DNA of 64,000 bases from Phytopythium helicoides (taxonomy: Eukaryota; Oomycota; Peronosporomycetes; Pythiales; Pythiaceae): contig JANFNE010000050.1 in the NCBI GenBank assembly GCA_024867545.1, positions 248,001 to 312,000 of the forward strand, given 5' to 3'. The notes under the pieces were generated by a model. It was not told the origin of the DNA. It saw nothing but the letters and a program-made list of their open reading frames with translations, and made no database searches. Of this stretch, positions 19,219 through 29,350 are shown piece after piece. The first letter of the stretch is position 1. Each line of letters starts with the position of its first letter. Position numbers and translations under genes: made by a program.

Positions 19219-22200
19219 CTACGTATTAAGCTCTTCGAGGATCTTGGCTGCACACTCTTTTAGATCGCTTTCGCTCACGTCACCGCAAATGCTCTCCAAT
19301 ACAGCAACCACACCTGATCTTTTTAGAAGGACTTTCATCTCGACGCATTCTGCCATGACGAGAAGCACTACAGCCGCCTTTTCTTTTTGAAGCTCGTTGC
19401 CGTCACGGATCAATCCCACCAAGAGGGGAATCCCATCCACGGAAGCAATCGACTGCTTGCACTCGTCGCTTAGGGAGAGTGCAATAAGTGCGGTAGTAGC
19501 ATGAATCTTCTGTTCATCATTTCCGCGACGAATGAGTGCTAGTAAGCGTGGAATGACACCAGCGGATTCAGCAACAACCCTGTTCTCGTTGCTTTCAGTA
19601 AGGCAGACGCATCCCAGAGTAATCAATGCATACACAGAGAGTTCTTCACAGGGGTCATCGACAAGCAAAACCAATGGAGGAATTCCACCATCCGAAGCGA
19701 TTTGGGTCTTGCCTTGCTCGCTCGATGAAAGCGGAATCAGAGCATTTAGAGCATGCGCTTTCTGAAAGTCGTCTCCGTGGCAAATGAGTTCGATGAGTGC
19801 GGGGACCGCACCAGCAGATACAATATGCTCGTGAGTTTCCACGATGCGGGCCAAGTTTCCGAGTAATGCAACTGCATTCGCCTTCAGTTCCTCGTTTCCA
19901 CATCGTATGATATGCAACAAGACGGAGACACCGTCTTCTGATATGAAGCGCATTTTGCACTCGTCATTTGGCGACAGATTCAGAAGCGCCGCTATAGCAT
20001 TTTCTTGCTGCCCATCAGTACCTTCACGGAGAAGTGAAATCAAAGGTGATATACCATCGATAGAAGCGATGTAGGCAGCAACATCAGTGTACGTTGAAAG
20101 ATTCCGAACAACCCCCGCGGCGTTCTCTTTTTGGCCTGGTGTTCCGCTTCGGATGAGCTCGAGGAGTGCTGGAACTCCGTCTTCATGTACAACTGTTGCT
20201 GCATTTTCACTGGCAACCACTAGGCTGAACAAAGTCATAGCTGCAACCTCCTTTTCGATATCCTCTCCTCTTCGAAGGAGATTGAGCAGCCGTGGAATAG
20301 CGTCGTTCCCAGACAAAAGTGTCTCGTGATCTGAGTTGATAAAGAGAATGTTCAACAGTATAATGGCCGACATCTCTCTCTCACCATCTTTCTCTTCTCG
20401 TAAAATCTGCATCATCGCGTCGATCCCGCCATGTGTCAATACGACATTCTTGTAGTCTGGTGTCTGTGAGAGAAGCATAAGTGTTTCTGCAGCGTGCTTT
20501 GCTGCCACCTTATTGCCTTGTTGAGTCAAGTTGATCAAGGCTGGGATGGCATTTTGGGATGCAATCATTGATGCGCGCTTGTCATTGTCTGCAAGATTGG
20601 ACAATGCTACGACTGCACTTTCCTGTTGCTCTTCATCTCCGCCTTGTACTAGTGCCACCAAAGGGATAACTGCGCCTTCCAATAGCTCTAGATAATCTGA
20701 GGTGAAGGAGATATTGGCGATGACACTGGCGGCGTTGAGCTTCTGATTGGCACTGCCATCCCGAATCATCGCAATTAGTAATGGGATGCCTCCAAGCTCC
20801 ACAATCTTTGCTTCGTTACTACCAAATTGTACGAGCCGGGTGAGGGCCACAGACGCTTTTTCCTTTTCGCCATTGTTACCACGAAGGAGAGTAACCAAGG
20901 CTTCCAGTGCACCTGAAGTTGAGATCAAATTCTTACTATTGTCATCCACAGATAACGCAGCCACCAAGTAAGCTGCATTCTCCTTTTGACGGTCGTTCTC
21001 ACTTTGCATGAGGTGCACCAAGAGAGGAATAATATCAAGATCAGATTCCTCCAGTTCGACATCTTTGTTGGCATCCAGGATGTTTGCCAATGCGCCAGCA
21101 GCCATTTGTTTTTGTCGATCATCACCGTCTCTAAGCAGATTTAGAAGAGCCCGGCACGCGCCATTTGAGACGATGACACTCCTTATCCTGCGAACCCTCG
21201 CTAAATTTCCAAGTGTTCCTGCTGCTTTCCACTTCTGATTGTCATTGCCACTTATAACAAGTTGAATAAGCGGCGGGATCCCTCCAGCGTCGATAATAAG
21301 GGCAACATTTGACTCCAAACGGCACAAATGCGATAGCGCGTGAACAGCTTGATCCTTCTGAAAATCGTCGCCGTTTTGAATCATTTTCACTAGCGGCGGT
21401 ATTCCTCCAGACGAAGCAATAACTTTTGCATTCGATGGGCTGTCCCAAGCAAGATTCGAAATAGCGTTTGCCGCCCATGAGCTCTCGGTCTTGCTTCCGT
21501 CCTTCAAAATCCCCACGACAGCTTCAATTTCTCCTGCCTGCGACCGCAATCCTCGGTTAACGTGAACTGCAATGAGATGACTCGAAACAATAGCCCCAAG
21601 CGCAAAATTGCGAGTCTTCATCAATTCAAGCAACCCAACCAACGCTCCTTCCCGTGCTACAATTCGATTTTGCTTCGCCTCAAATGGCGACGCCACACTC
21701 ACCGCCAAGTGAAGGTTGTCGATTTCAAAGCGTTCAACAAGTGAAGACAAGTGCACAACAACAGCGTCGATCGTAATACGGCTCTCAGGATCCAAGCAGC
21801 ACATGCGCTCGATAAGCCGCCATTCTGGGTCCGCGATCTGCGGTGGGCGAGTTGGAAGCCTTCCTTTCTTCGCATGGAAACTCACTGCAGCATCAGGCAT
21901 GGTCACTCCCCACGGGAATACTCCACTTGCTACCTCAATCATACACATGGCGAAAGAATAGACGTCGGAGGCGAATGTTGCTGACTTGCCCTGCATCCCG
22001 CGAGAAGGAAGACATTCCGGAGCCTTCCATCTGTAAGCTCCAACTGCACCTTCACTCTCATCTGTGTCGCCACCTCGAAGCGTTATGCTCAACCCAAAAT
22101 CAGCAAGCTTCGCAACACCGTCGCTTCCTACCAAAATGTTGTTGGCCTTCAAATCTGCGTGGACGATTCCATTATCATGAAGGTATTGAAGTCCCAGCGC

Positions 22201-24405
22201 CGCATTCAAAAGGCTGTACCATATGAGATACGGGTCGCGCCCGTGACGTTGAAGGTATGCATCGAGATCTCCGCCGCTTGCATGCTCGCACACAAAGAAT
22301 GGTTGATCCACGTGGCATGCGCCATACATCTTCACAACGTTGATGTGATTGAGCTCAAACCAGACGCCAGCCTCCTTGTGAAACTGGGCGAGTACACTTG
22401 ACCGATTACCCTCCTCGATAAAGACGCGTTTTACAACAACTTGCGTTCCAAACCATGAGCCCAAATGCACCGATCCGAACGCTCCACGGCTAAATTCTTT
22501 GAAAGAATTGAAATCGATTTCCGTAGGAGAGAGAAACCACCTGGGTAGGTTTGACGCTTCGAGTTGAGCGACTTGCTCTTCATTAGGTGCAAACGATGTA
22601 ATTGGAGTAGACAAAGCATTTGACGAAGCGCTCGAAGGAAGTCGAGACATAGTAAGGGCGCTCCATTCAAGCTCCCACGAGTGAACTGCGCTTGTCTCCA
22701 AAAAGCTGCGGTGCGAGAACAAACGATCAAGCTCTGCGTGGATCGCGAAAATACTGGCTGGTTCTCGCACCTCAAACTCGAGGCAACTAGCTCCAATTCG
22801 TTGCTCCAGAAAGCGGTATAAGTGCACGAGAATGCCAACGAAGTCCCGCACAAGCTGGGATTTAGACGCCTCCCCCAGCGATCGCATCGTATCCAATTGG
22901 GAAAATGCATCCATTAGTCGCGAGTAGACCCGCTCGATCAAGCCATCATCGCTAACAGCAAGGCTTTCACAATCTGATAGGGCTTCCCCAACGGACTTTC
23001 CGAGAGCAGGAATCATTAAGGTGCTGAATGAAGCGCCATTCGCGAGTTCCAGAAGCTCGACATAGGAGATTCCTGACTCGTTGATGACGCCAGGAATGTT
23101 GGATAGATCGGCCAATTCGCGATACTTTTCGACGACATAAAGCATCGCACCGGCGGTCTCACCGACGTTAGAGCGGATCTCAACGAGTGTCTCCCATTCG
23201 CTCTCGTTGATGCATTCAGGTCGCGCGTTGGGTAGCGGCCGATCCTCCATAACTTTCACCTTGACCTTTTCATCGGTATATTGGTCGTAAGTGTCTTGGC
23301 TATTCCTTGCTCGAAAGCATTCTATCGCAAGGACAGCCAGTGCATCAGCATACGCTGATGCTTGCACCCTCATGCATTGCTCGTCGGGCATCGCGATATC
23401 CATTGCAACGAGTCCTGTTCCAAGCACCAAGGACTTTGCTTCAAACTGGGAGCAGAACACGTTGCTCGTCGATAGCTTCTCGCATTTGAGCCCTCGGTCA
23501 ACGAGGTACTCGAGTGCGAGCGCTACCTCGTACAGGCGGCGCCACACTTGGCCTCGATCCTTCTCGTCACTTGCGTACTCAGTCAGACTCCGAAGTTTCT
23601 CGTGCACGATAAAAGGGCGAGCACCAACATGGCAGGCGCCGAGAAATTTGGCCACGTGAGGGTGGTTCAGTTTCGACCAGGTGTTTCCGTCCTTGATAAA
23701 TCGCTCTTGGTCCATGCTCTCGGGCTCGAGCAGGTCGTTCCCCCATCGCGAGAGCCCGAACGAGCCGTCGTACTCGAACGGCATCACCATCCACGCAGGG
23801 AGCGCGAAAACGAGAGCGCTTGCGTGTCTCGAGACCACGTTGAGCGCCCTGTGCGTGATTCGCACCTCGTCCGGCGTCAGCACGTCAGCGTACTTGTCGA
23901 GCGCGGCCCTGAGCAGTGTGAGTGCCTCTTGCTGCTGCTCTTCCCCCTCGATCTCGTCCAACAGTGCCGGTCGTTCACCTCGCCCCTCACTCTCCCAGTC
24001 CTCCACGTCCCGCAGCAGCTTCTCGATCCTCTCGGCCCGCGTCATTCTCTCGCGCTCGAGCTCCTCCTGCCACTGCCCGCGCCCCGCCGGTCCCTCGAGC
24101 GCGAGCGCCGCCTCCACCGCGTCCAGCACGCGCTGCAGCCGCTGCAGCTGCTGCACGGCGTGCCCCGTGCGCGCCAGGCGCAGCAGCTCGCTGGCCTGCG
24201 CCTCGAAGCCGCCGATCTGGTCACGCAGCCCCTCGGCGCTCAGCAGCAGTCCGAACAGCGCGTGGTCGAGCGCCGCGGCGTCCGCGCGCTCCACGAAGTC
24301 CCGCAGTCGGCGGAAGCGCGCGGCCGCGTGGGCCCCGAGCACGTCCGCGGGTGGTGCTGCTGAGGCGGGCGTCCAGTCGAGCGCCCAGCGGCTCACGCGC
24401 GCCAT
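19219..24405 (-). CDS. TKL-type protein: pseudokinase, kinase, then about twenty armadillo repeats
   Basis: An intronless 1728-residue protein starting at the ATG at 24405. Residues about 1-200 are helical and GC-rich. Residues about 205-420 are a kinase-like domain without HRD or DFG (the catalytic loop reads RGLKCEKLSTSN), so a pseudokinase. Residues about 620-895 are an active-looking kinase: glycine loop SRGAFGSVHLG, VVVK lysine, HADLKANN catalytic loop, DFGLS, and APE as APECLPS. From about 905 to the end run about twenty armadillo repeats of 41-42 residues (LLxLLRxGxxxxKxxAAxALxxLA pattern, given here as a pattern). The ARM part probably acts as a protein-binding platform. Oomycetes have many TKL kinases; partners are not known. 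Confidence 0.9.
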   Translation of the reverse strand: MARVSRWALDWTPASAAPPADVLGAHAAARFRRLRDFVERADAAALDHALFGLLLSAEGLRDQIGGFEAQASELLRLARTGHAVQQLQRLQRVLDAVEAALALEGPAGRGQWQEELERERMTRAERIEKLLRDVEDWESEGRGERPALLDEIEGEEQQQEALTLLRAALDKYADVLTPDEVRITHRALNVVSRHASALVFALPAWMVMPFEYDGSFGLSRWGNDLLEPESMDQERFIKDGNTWSKLNHPHVAKFLGACHVGARPFIVHEKLRSLTEYASDEKDRGQVWRRLYEVALALEYLVDRGLKCEKLSTSNVFCSQFEAKSLVLGTGLVAMDIAMPDEQCMRVQASAYADALAVLAIECFRARNSQDTYDQYTDEKVKVKVMEDRPLPNARPECINESEWETLVEIRSNVGETAGAMLYVVEKYRELADLSNIPGVINESGISYVELLELANGASFSTLMIPALGKSVGEALSDCESLAVSDDGLIERVYSRLMDAFSQLDTMRSLGEASKSQLVRDFVGILVHLYRFLEQRIGASCLEFEVREPASIFAIHAELDRLFSHRSFLETSAVHSWELEWSALTMSRLPSSASSNALSTPITSFAPNEEQVAQLEASNLPRWFLSPTEIDFNSFKEFSRGAFGSVHLGSWFGTQVVVKRVFIEEGNRSSVLAQFHKEAGVWFELNHINVVKMYGACHVDQPFFVCEHASGGDLDAYLQRHGRDPYLIWYSLLNAALGLQYLHDNGIVHADLKANNILVGSDGVAKLADFGLSITLRGGDTDESEGAVGAYRWKAPECLPSRGMQGKSATFASDVYSFAMCMIEVASGVFPWGVTMPDAAVSFHAKKGRLPTRPPQIADPEWRLIERMCCLDPESRITIDAVVVHLSSLVERFEIDNLHLAVSVASPFEAKQNRIVAREGALVGLLELMKTRNFALGAIVSSHLIAVHVNRGLRSQAGEIEAVVGILKDGSKTESSWAANAISNLAWDSPSNAKVIASSGGIPPLVKMIQNGDDFQKDQAVHALSHLCRLESNVALIIDAGGIPPLIQLVISGNDNQKWKAAGTLGNLARVRRIRSVIVSNGACRALLNLLRDGDDRQKQMAAGALANILDANKDVELEESDLDIIPLLVHLMQSENDRQKENAAYLVAALSVDDNSKNLISTSGALEALVTLLRGNNGEKEKASVALTRLVQFGSNEAKIVELGGIPLLIAMIRDGSANQKLNAASVIANISFTSDYLELLEGAVIPLVALVQGGDEEQQESAVVALSNLADNDKRASMIASQNAIPALINLTQQGNKVAAKHAAETLMLLSQTPDYKNVVLTHGGIDAMMQILREEKDGEREMSAIILLNILFINSDHETLLSGNDAIPRLLNLLRRGEDIEKEVAAMTLFSLVVASENAATVVHEDGVPALLELIRSGTPGQKENAAGVVRNLSTYTDVAAYIASIDGISPLISLLREGTDGQQENAIAALLNLSPNDECKMRFISEDGVSVLLHIIRCGNEELKANAVALLGNLARIVETHEHIVSAGAVPALIELICHGDDFQKAHALNALIPLSSSEQGKTQIASDGGIPPLVLLVDDPCEELSVYALITLGCVCLTESNENRVVAESAGVIPRLLALIRRGNDEQKIHATTALIALSLSDECKQSIASVDGIPLLVGLIRDGNELQKEKAAVVLLVMAECVEMKVLLKRSGVVAVLESICGDVSESDLKECAAKILEELNT

Positions 24406-24656
24406 GGCGGGTCCTCAAGTGCGCGGCAGGAGTGGGCTCCCGCGAGTGTAGCCATGGCCCAATTCACTTGGATAAAGTATGGGGCTGGCAGTTGGAAGGG
24501 ACTAGCGCGTAGAGCTCAAGGCGCCAAGGCGTCGAGGAGCAAATGGGCCGAGTGCGTCTCGCGGGAGAAGCCTGCGCTCACGCGGACCCCAATCGAGGCT
24601 CGGAAGCGATCATCTCGGTGGCGGAGCCGTTGGCGAGTCGAGCGTGGCGGCGCGGA

Positions 24657-24695
24657 CCCAAGCAGACAACCCAAGCAGACAACCCAAGCAGACAA
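24657..24695. repeat. Three perfect tandem copies of a 13-bp unit
   Basis: The unit CCCAAGCAGACAA occurs three times without mismatch (24657-24669, 24670-24682, 24683-24695). It lies between two divergent promoters and may be a polymorphic minisatellite or repeated binding site. Confidence 0.9.
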
Positions 24696-25159
24696 CCGGA
24701 GCGATCAGCCATCCGCCGGACGGACAACCATGTCGCTCGCCTCGTTCCAGGGCGGACAGCGTCGCAGTAGGAGGTGTCCGCATGGTGCCGAGCGCATCTT
24801 CACACTCCGAGGTCACGATCATGACTGTGGCATCCCCGCGCGGTGATTGGGCTCGTTGACTTCAACGTGAAGCTAGTACAGTACACTGCGCCGCAGCGGC
24901 GGTTGACAAGGTAGGACGGCTGTGACGTGTGAGCGTGGAGTCGCTTGAAGCGATTGCCTGCTGCAGCTGCTGGGCATCATTGCGGCTGGGCTTGCAGCGG
25001 GTACGACAATGGCCTCCCTCTCTTCCCTCTCTTCCTTCTTCAACTCTCCTCCCTCGGCGTTCCGGAGGTACGACAAGGCTGGGCTCGCTTCTTGGGCGTC
25101 ACTCGAGGCTGGCTGGACATGGGGGTCCATAATGGACTCCATTGCCATCTCCCTCAGCT

Positions 25160-25175
25160 CCTCATTCGGCAATTT
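25160..25175 (+). promoter_or_regulatory. Oomycete core promoter (Inr+FPR), near match, catalase gene
   Basis: CCTCATTCGGCAATTT matches 14 of 16 positions of the oomycete consensus GCTCATTYYNCAWTTT. It lies 45 bp before the ATG at 25221, which supports that start over earlier ones. Confidence 0.7.
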
Positions 25176-25220
25176 GCTCTGCCCAACGCACCCGACAAGC
25201 TCCCAACCCCATTCTCCCCA

Positions 25221-26753
25221 ATGTCTCCGACCGTTACCACGAGCAACGGCGCGCCGCTGCCGCCCAACGGGCTCACTGCCTCGGCCACCGCCGGCCCGCG
25301 TGGCCCGATCGTGCTGCAGGACTTCGCGCTCATCGACCACCTGGCGCACTTCGACCGCGAGCGCATCCCCGAGCGCGTGGTGCACGCCAAGGGCGCTGGC
25401 GCCTTCGGCTACTTCGAGGTCACGCACCCGGAGATCACCAAGTACACCAAGGCCAAGCTCTTCTCGGACGTGGGCAAGCGCACGCCCGTTGCTCTTCGTT
25501 TCTCGACGGTCGGCGGCGAGTCCGGCAGTGCTGATACGGTGCGCGACCCGCGCGGCTTCGCAGTTAAGTTCTACACGGAGGAGGGCAACTGGGACCTCGT
25601 GGGCAACAACACGCCCATCTTCTTCATCCGCGACCCGATCCTCTTCCCGAGCTTCATCCACACGCAGAAGCGCCTGCCGAACACCCACCTCAAGGACGAC
25701 GACATGATGTGGGACTTTTTCTCGCTCCGCCCCGAGACGCTGCACCAGCAGTCGTTCCTCTTCGCGGACCGCGGCATCCCGGACGGCTACCGCTTCCTCA
25801 ACGGCTACGGCTCGCACACTTTTGCCAACATCAACGCCAAGGGCGAGGTCGTGTACGTCAAGTACCACTTCAAGACGGACCAGGGCATCCGCAACCTACC
25901 TGTGGACGAGGCCGCTGCCCTCGCGTCCTCGGACCCGGACTACGCCATTCGCGACCTGTACAACGCCATTGCCAACAAGGAGTACCCGACCTGGACGCTG
26001 TACATCCAAGTGATGACCCCCGAGGAGGCCGAGCGCACGCCGTACGCGTTCGACGTGACCAAGATCTGGCCGCACGACAAGTTCCCGCTCCTTGAGGTTG
26101 GCCGCCTGGTGCTCAACCGCAACCCGAAGAACTACTTCGCCGAGGTCGAGCAGCTCGCGTTCTCGCCGTCGCACTTTGTGCCGGGCATTGAGGCTTCGCC
26201 CGACAAGATGCTTCAGGGCCGCCTGTTCTCGTACCCGGACACGCACCGCCACCGCCTGGGAGTCAACTACCAGCAGATCCCGGTGAACCGCCCGCTGAAC
26301 GAGCCGCAGACGTACCAGCGCGACGGCTTCATGGCTGTCACGGGCAACATGTACGACGCGCCGAACTACTTCCCCAACAGCAAGAGCGGCCCGGCTGAGC
26401 GCTCGGACTTGAGCTTCCACGCGTACTCTGGCGAGCACACGCGTGTGAACAAGTACTCGACGGTGGACGACGACAACTTCTCGCAGGTGCGCGACTTCTA
26501 CAACAAGACTCTGAACGCCGAGGCCCGCGAGCGCCTTACGTCCAACATCGCTGGCTCGCTCGTGAACGCGTCCAAGCCGGTGCAGGCGCGCGCCATTGCC
26601 AACTTCACGCAGGTGGACCCGCACTACGGTCGCCGTGTGCAGGAGAAGATCGCCGAGATCGAGAAGGCTCGCGCCTCTGCTGCTGCCGTCAAGAAGGCTG
26701 CCACGGCCCCGCTGAACCCGCCACGCGCGGCGTACGTGCCCGTGGACCCTTGA
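25221..26753 (+). CDS. Catalase (monofunctional haem catalase)
   Basis: 510 residues, no intron. The distal active site ([20 protein letters not shown]) with the catalytic His in VVHAKG is complete, as is the proximal haem ligand region ([14 protein letters not shown]). The enzyme breaks hydrogen peroxide into water and oxygen. Length and sequence fit the small-subunit clade. The C-terminus ends VPVDP, with no obvious peroxisomal tripeptide, so the location is open. Codon use is strongly GC-ending, as in highly expressed genes. The start at 25221 is preferred because similarity begins just after it and a core promoter sits 45 bp upstream. Confidence 0.98.
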   Translation: MSPTVTTSNGAPLPPNGLTASATAGPRGPIVLQDFALIDHLAHFDRERIPERVVHAKGAGAFGYFEVTHPEITKYTKAKLFSDVGKRTPVALRFSTVGGESGSADTVRDPRGFAVKFYTEEGNWDLVGNNTPIFFIRDPILFPSFIHTQKRLPNTHLKDDDMMWDFFSLRPETLHQQSFLFADRGIPDGYRFLNGYGSHTFANINAKGEVVYVKYHFKTDQGIRNLPVDEAAALASSDPDYAIRDLYNAIANKEYPTWTLYIQVMTPEEAERTPYAFDVTKIWPHDKFPLLEVGRLVLNRNPKNYFAEVEQLAFSPSHFVPGIEASPDKMLQGRLFSYPDTHRHRLGVNYQQIPVNRPLNEPQTYQRDGFMAVTGNMYDAPNYFPNSKSGPAERSDLSFHAYSGEHTRVNKYSTVDDDNFSQVRDFYNKTLNAEARERLTSNIAGSLVNASKPVQARAIANFTQVDPHYGRRVQEKIAEIEKARASAAAVKKAATAPLNPPRAAYVPVDP

Positions 26754-27822
26754 ATGGCTTTTTCGGTCGGCTGCGGGTCTAGCAGCGCAAGTCTAGTGGC
26801 CCAGTGAGTATGTTGTTGTAGGTCACGCATTGACAGACAGCTCGAGGCATGAGATGATCTAATATATTCGACATCGGATTTGAACTTCACTTGATGTGTG
26901 TGGATAGCCCGTGGCGGGGTTTTCGTGATGATTTTCAACGAACGGATCCGAGCGTGGTGAGTCTATCAGCCAAACATGATCGGAAACTGACCCTTACATC
27001 TTGATCCTCCTGAGCTGCAAATCCAACGCGAACTCTATGTAGAAAGCGGTCTTTGATGCCGTATGAGGCCCACAGTGCGATTAATGGTCGTGGCATCGCC
27101 GCGGCCTCGCATGGATGGCAGATTCGGCAATTTCCATCACCGAGATGAGCCGCGAGCCGATCCGTGTCACACGAGCCTCGTGTGAGGCGCTGAGCGCCGA
27201 GTTACTCACGACGTGAGCAGCGAGAGAGATTCGATCGCCTGGTGCCTTTGGTGCCAAACCAGTTGAAGTCATACTGTATGTGATTTAAATATTGAGTTTT
27301 ACTACGTAAAAAAGAAAATAAACCGTTTCCGGCCCAAATAATTTTTGTCAACACCGTATGATATCAAGATAGTACATACGTATATGAAAATGAAGGTAGG
27401 ACCATCGTATACTCATTCTGTCATCTATTTAGCATACAATCCGCTCCATATTCCGTGGGAGACCACCGCGTGAGGATGGGCGGTCTGGCTCTGCTCTGAC
27501 TAGCTCGCGAACCTCGCGGCGAAGGTCTCACATCGTGGGACCACGGCCTCACCAAAGCCGGGGAGCCTTTGCGCGTGGTTGCAAGCGAGATTCGCCCGGC
27601 TCGAGGCTCCCAGCACCGGCAGCAGCTCGCCCAGACAGCGGAATCTCTGGCAAAAAGTAACGCCGGGCGAGGCGAATCTCCAAGTCACGGCGTGTCAACT
27701 CGGAGCGAGCCGCGATGACTGGCTAGCGAAATCCTTGAGCTCAAGGAATGCCGAGCTCATTCTCCATTTTGCCTCCTCGACGGCAGAATACTCCAGTCCC
27801 GCTCTTCGCCAACCCTCCAAGC
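26754..27822. other. Intergenic with AT-rich island
   Basis: This 1069-bp gap follows the catalase gene. The part from about 27270 to 27440 is clearly AT-rich compared with its flanks (runs of A near 27305-27325). An imperfect inverted repeat flanks 27600-27670: GAGATTCGCC at 27587 and GGCGAATCTC at 27671. I see no gene; frames in 27579-27822 are noise before the phosphatase promoter. Confidence 0.5.
27755..27770 (+). promoter_or_regulatory. Oomycete core promoter (Inr+FPR), perfect match
   Basis: GCTCATTCTCCATTTT fits every position of the published oomycete consensus GCTCATTYYNCAWTTT. It lies 52 bp before the ATG of the secreted phosphatase at 27823 and predicts a short 5' leader. It is the best single sign that the window is oomycete DNA. 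Confidence 0.9.
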
Positions 27823-29184
27823 ATGAAGACCTACGCGCTCGCTCTCTCGGCGCTGCTGGCGCCTGGCGCCGTGCTGGCCTACAGCGACGGCTTCGACCTC
27901 ATGGACCACACGAGCCAGCTCAACCACTACCACTCGGCGGCCTCGGACCTGACGGAGGCCGAGACGGCGCTGCCCGACTCGTGCTCGGTCGACATGGTCT
28001 TCTCGCTCATGCGCCATGGCACGCGCTACCCGTCGTCGGGCAGTTACAGCGGCGTGCTCGCCTTCTCGCAGAAGGTGGCCGGCGTGCTGGCGAACTGTAG
28101 CCAGCCCGTCTCGGACGAGCTCGCGTTCCTCACGACATGGAACCTGTCGGACCTCATCCCGAACCCGACGGTCATGGTCGAGAACATCTCGACGCGCGGC
28201 CTCGAGGAGGCTTTTGAGTTCGGCGAGTCGATGCGCTCCAAGTACGCGGACTTGTACCAGGCAGAGTCGACGGTTTGGACAAACGACAAGCAGCGCGTGC
28301 TGCTCACGGCACAGAGCTGGATGAAGGGCTTCTTCGGCGCGGACTACAACGCTGACAACCTAATCCAAGTCAGCAACACGGATACGACGCTCGGCGGCAA
28401 CACACTGACGCCCATCAACACGTGCCCCAACTACGCTGACGTGTCGTCGACCCCCCAGTCCCAGTTCGCCGCCGCCACCAACTGGTCGCAGCTCGTGGCT
28501 GACCGCCTCAACGCCATGTGGCCCGAACTCGCCCTCAGCTCGGGCGAGGCCACGACCGTTATGGACTTGTGCATGTACCAGATGAACTTTGCCAACGACG
28601 ACCTGTCCTTCTGCACCCTCTTCTCGGACGATGAGTGGGAGCAGTACGCTTACAACAAGGACCTTGGCTACTACTACGGATCGGGCTACGGTGTGCCGCT
28701 GTCGCCTACGGTTGGCTTCCCGTACGCCGAGGCGGTAACTAAGCTCCTCAACGAGGACGAGACGACCTACTGCCAAAAGATCTTCCCGTCCTTCAGTCAG
28801 GACACGCAGCTCAACGTCATCTACACGGGCTTCGGCCTCATGTACGACGACGCGAGCTCGTACCCGACGACGGCTATCAACGCCACCCGCACCTACCGCT
28901 CGTCGCGTGCCGTGGCTATGGGTTCGCGCATTGTGACGGAGCGTGTGACGTGCAGCGGTGAGAAGTACGTCCGCTTCACGATCAACGACGCTGTCCAGCC
29001 ACACCCAGAGTGCCAGAGCGGCCCGGGTCTCACGTGCCCACTCGCTGACTTTGTGTCGTACATGGCGTCGCGCAAGACTGAGGTCGGCGACTTCGTGACC
29101 AAGTGTGCCTCCACGGCGGGCTCGTCCACGTTCTCGCTGTTTGAGGAGCCCGTGCACAACCTGTGCTCGGTCTCAGCGTGCTGA
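27823..29184 (+). CDS. Secreted histidine acid phosphatase/phytase-like protein with altered HD motif
   Basis: 453 residues. It starts with a classic signal peptide (MKTYALALSALLAPGAVLA, cleavage before YS). The N-terminal catalytic motif RHGTRYP is intact (RHG at 28012-28020), with the nucleophilic His. The C-terminal part follows the fungal phytase/acid phosphatase pattern, including NDAVQP near residue 395 and several paired cysteines. At the place of the usual SHD dyad the sequence is SQD (28795-28803): the Asp is kept and the His is Gln. The protein is probably exported and may free phosphate from organic esters, or it may have changed activity. N-glycosylation sequons such as NCS and NLS are present. 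Confidence 0.85.
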   Translation: MKTYALALSALLAPGAVLAYSDGFDLMDHTSQLNHYHSAASDLTEAETALPDSCSVDMVFSLMRHGTRYPSSGSYSGVLAFSQKVAGVLANCSQPVSDELAFLTTWNLSDLIPNPTVMVENISTRGLEEAFEFGESMRSKYADLYQAESTVWTNDKQRVLLTAQSWMKGFFGADYNADNLIQVSNTDTTLGGNTLTPINTCPNYADVSSTPQSQFAAATNWSQLVADRLNAMWPELALSSGEATTVMDLCMYQMNFANDDLSFCTLFSDDEWEQYAYNKDLGYYYGSGYGVPLSPTVGFPYAEAVTKLLNEDETTYCQKIFPSFSQDTQLNVIYTGFGLMYDDASSYPTTAINATRTYRSSRAVAMGSRIVTERVTCSGEKYVRFTINDAVQPHPECQSGPGLTCPLADFVSYMASRKTEVGDFVTKCASTAGSSTFSLFEEPVHNLCSVSAC

Positions 29185-29350
29185 GCATGACTGAATTCCT
29201 GTCTAAGGCTGCTCACTTCGAGCTGAAGAAGTGATTGATTAGCCGTTTGACCATGAATATCACTGGCGTTTTCGTCGTATTCACAGTCTTTGGCAAAAAT
29301 AGTCGGTTGTTTTCTTGTGATCATGTCCTGAATCATGCGGTGACTCAAAC

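Larger units (their letters stand above)
24406..25220. other. Intergenic: divergent flanks of kinase-ARM and catalase genes
   Basis: This 815-bp region separates two divergent genes. It holds a short 13-bp tandem repeat and the catalase core promoter, both listed separately. An open frame enters from upstream of the catalase start, but the family alignment begins after 25221, so I treat it as untranslated. Confidence 0.5.

Noticed and set aside
24945..25220. N-terminal extension of the catalase frame by 92 codons
   Set aside because: The core promoter at 25160 lies inside it and the family similarity begins after 25221.
27579..28100. 173-codon plus-strand frame across the phosphatase start
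   Set aside because: Out of frame with the signal peptide and RHG motif; GC-rich shadow.
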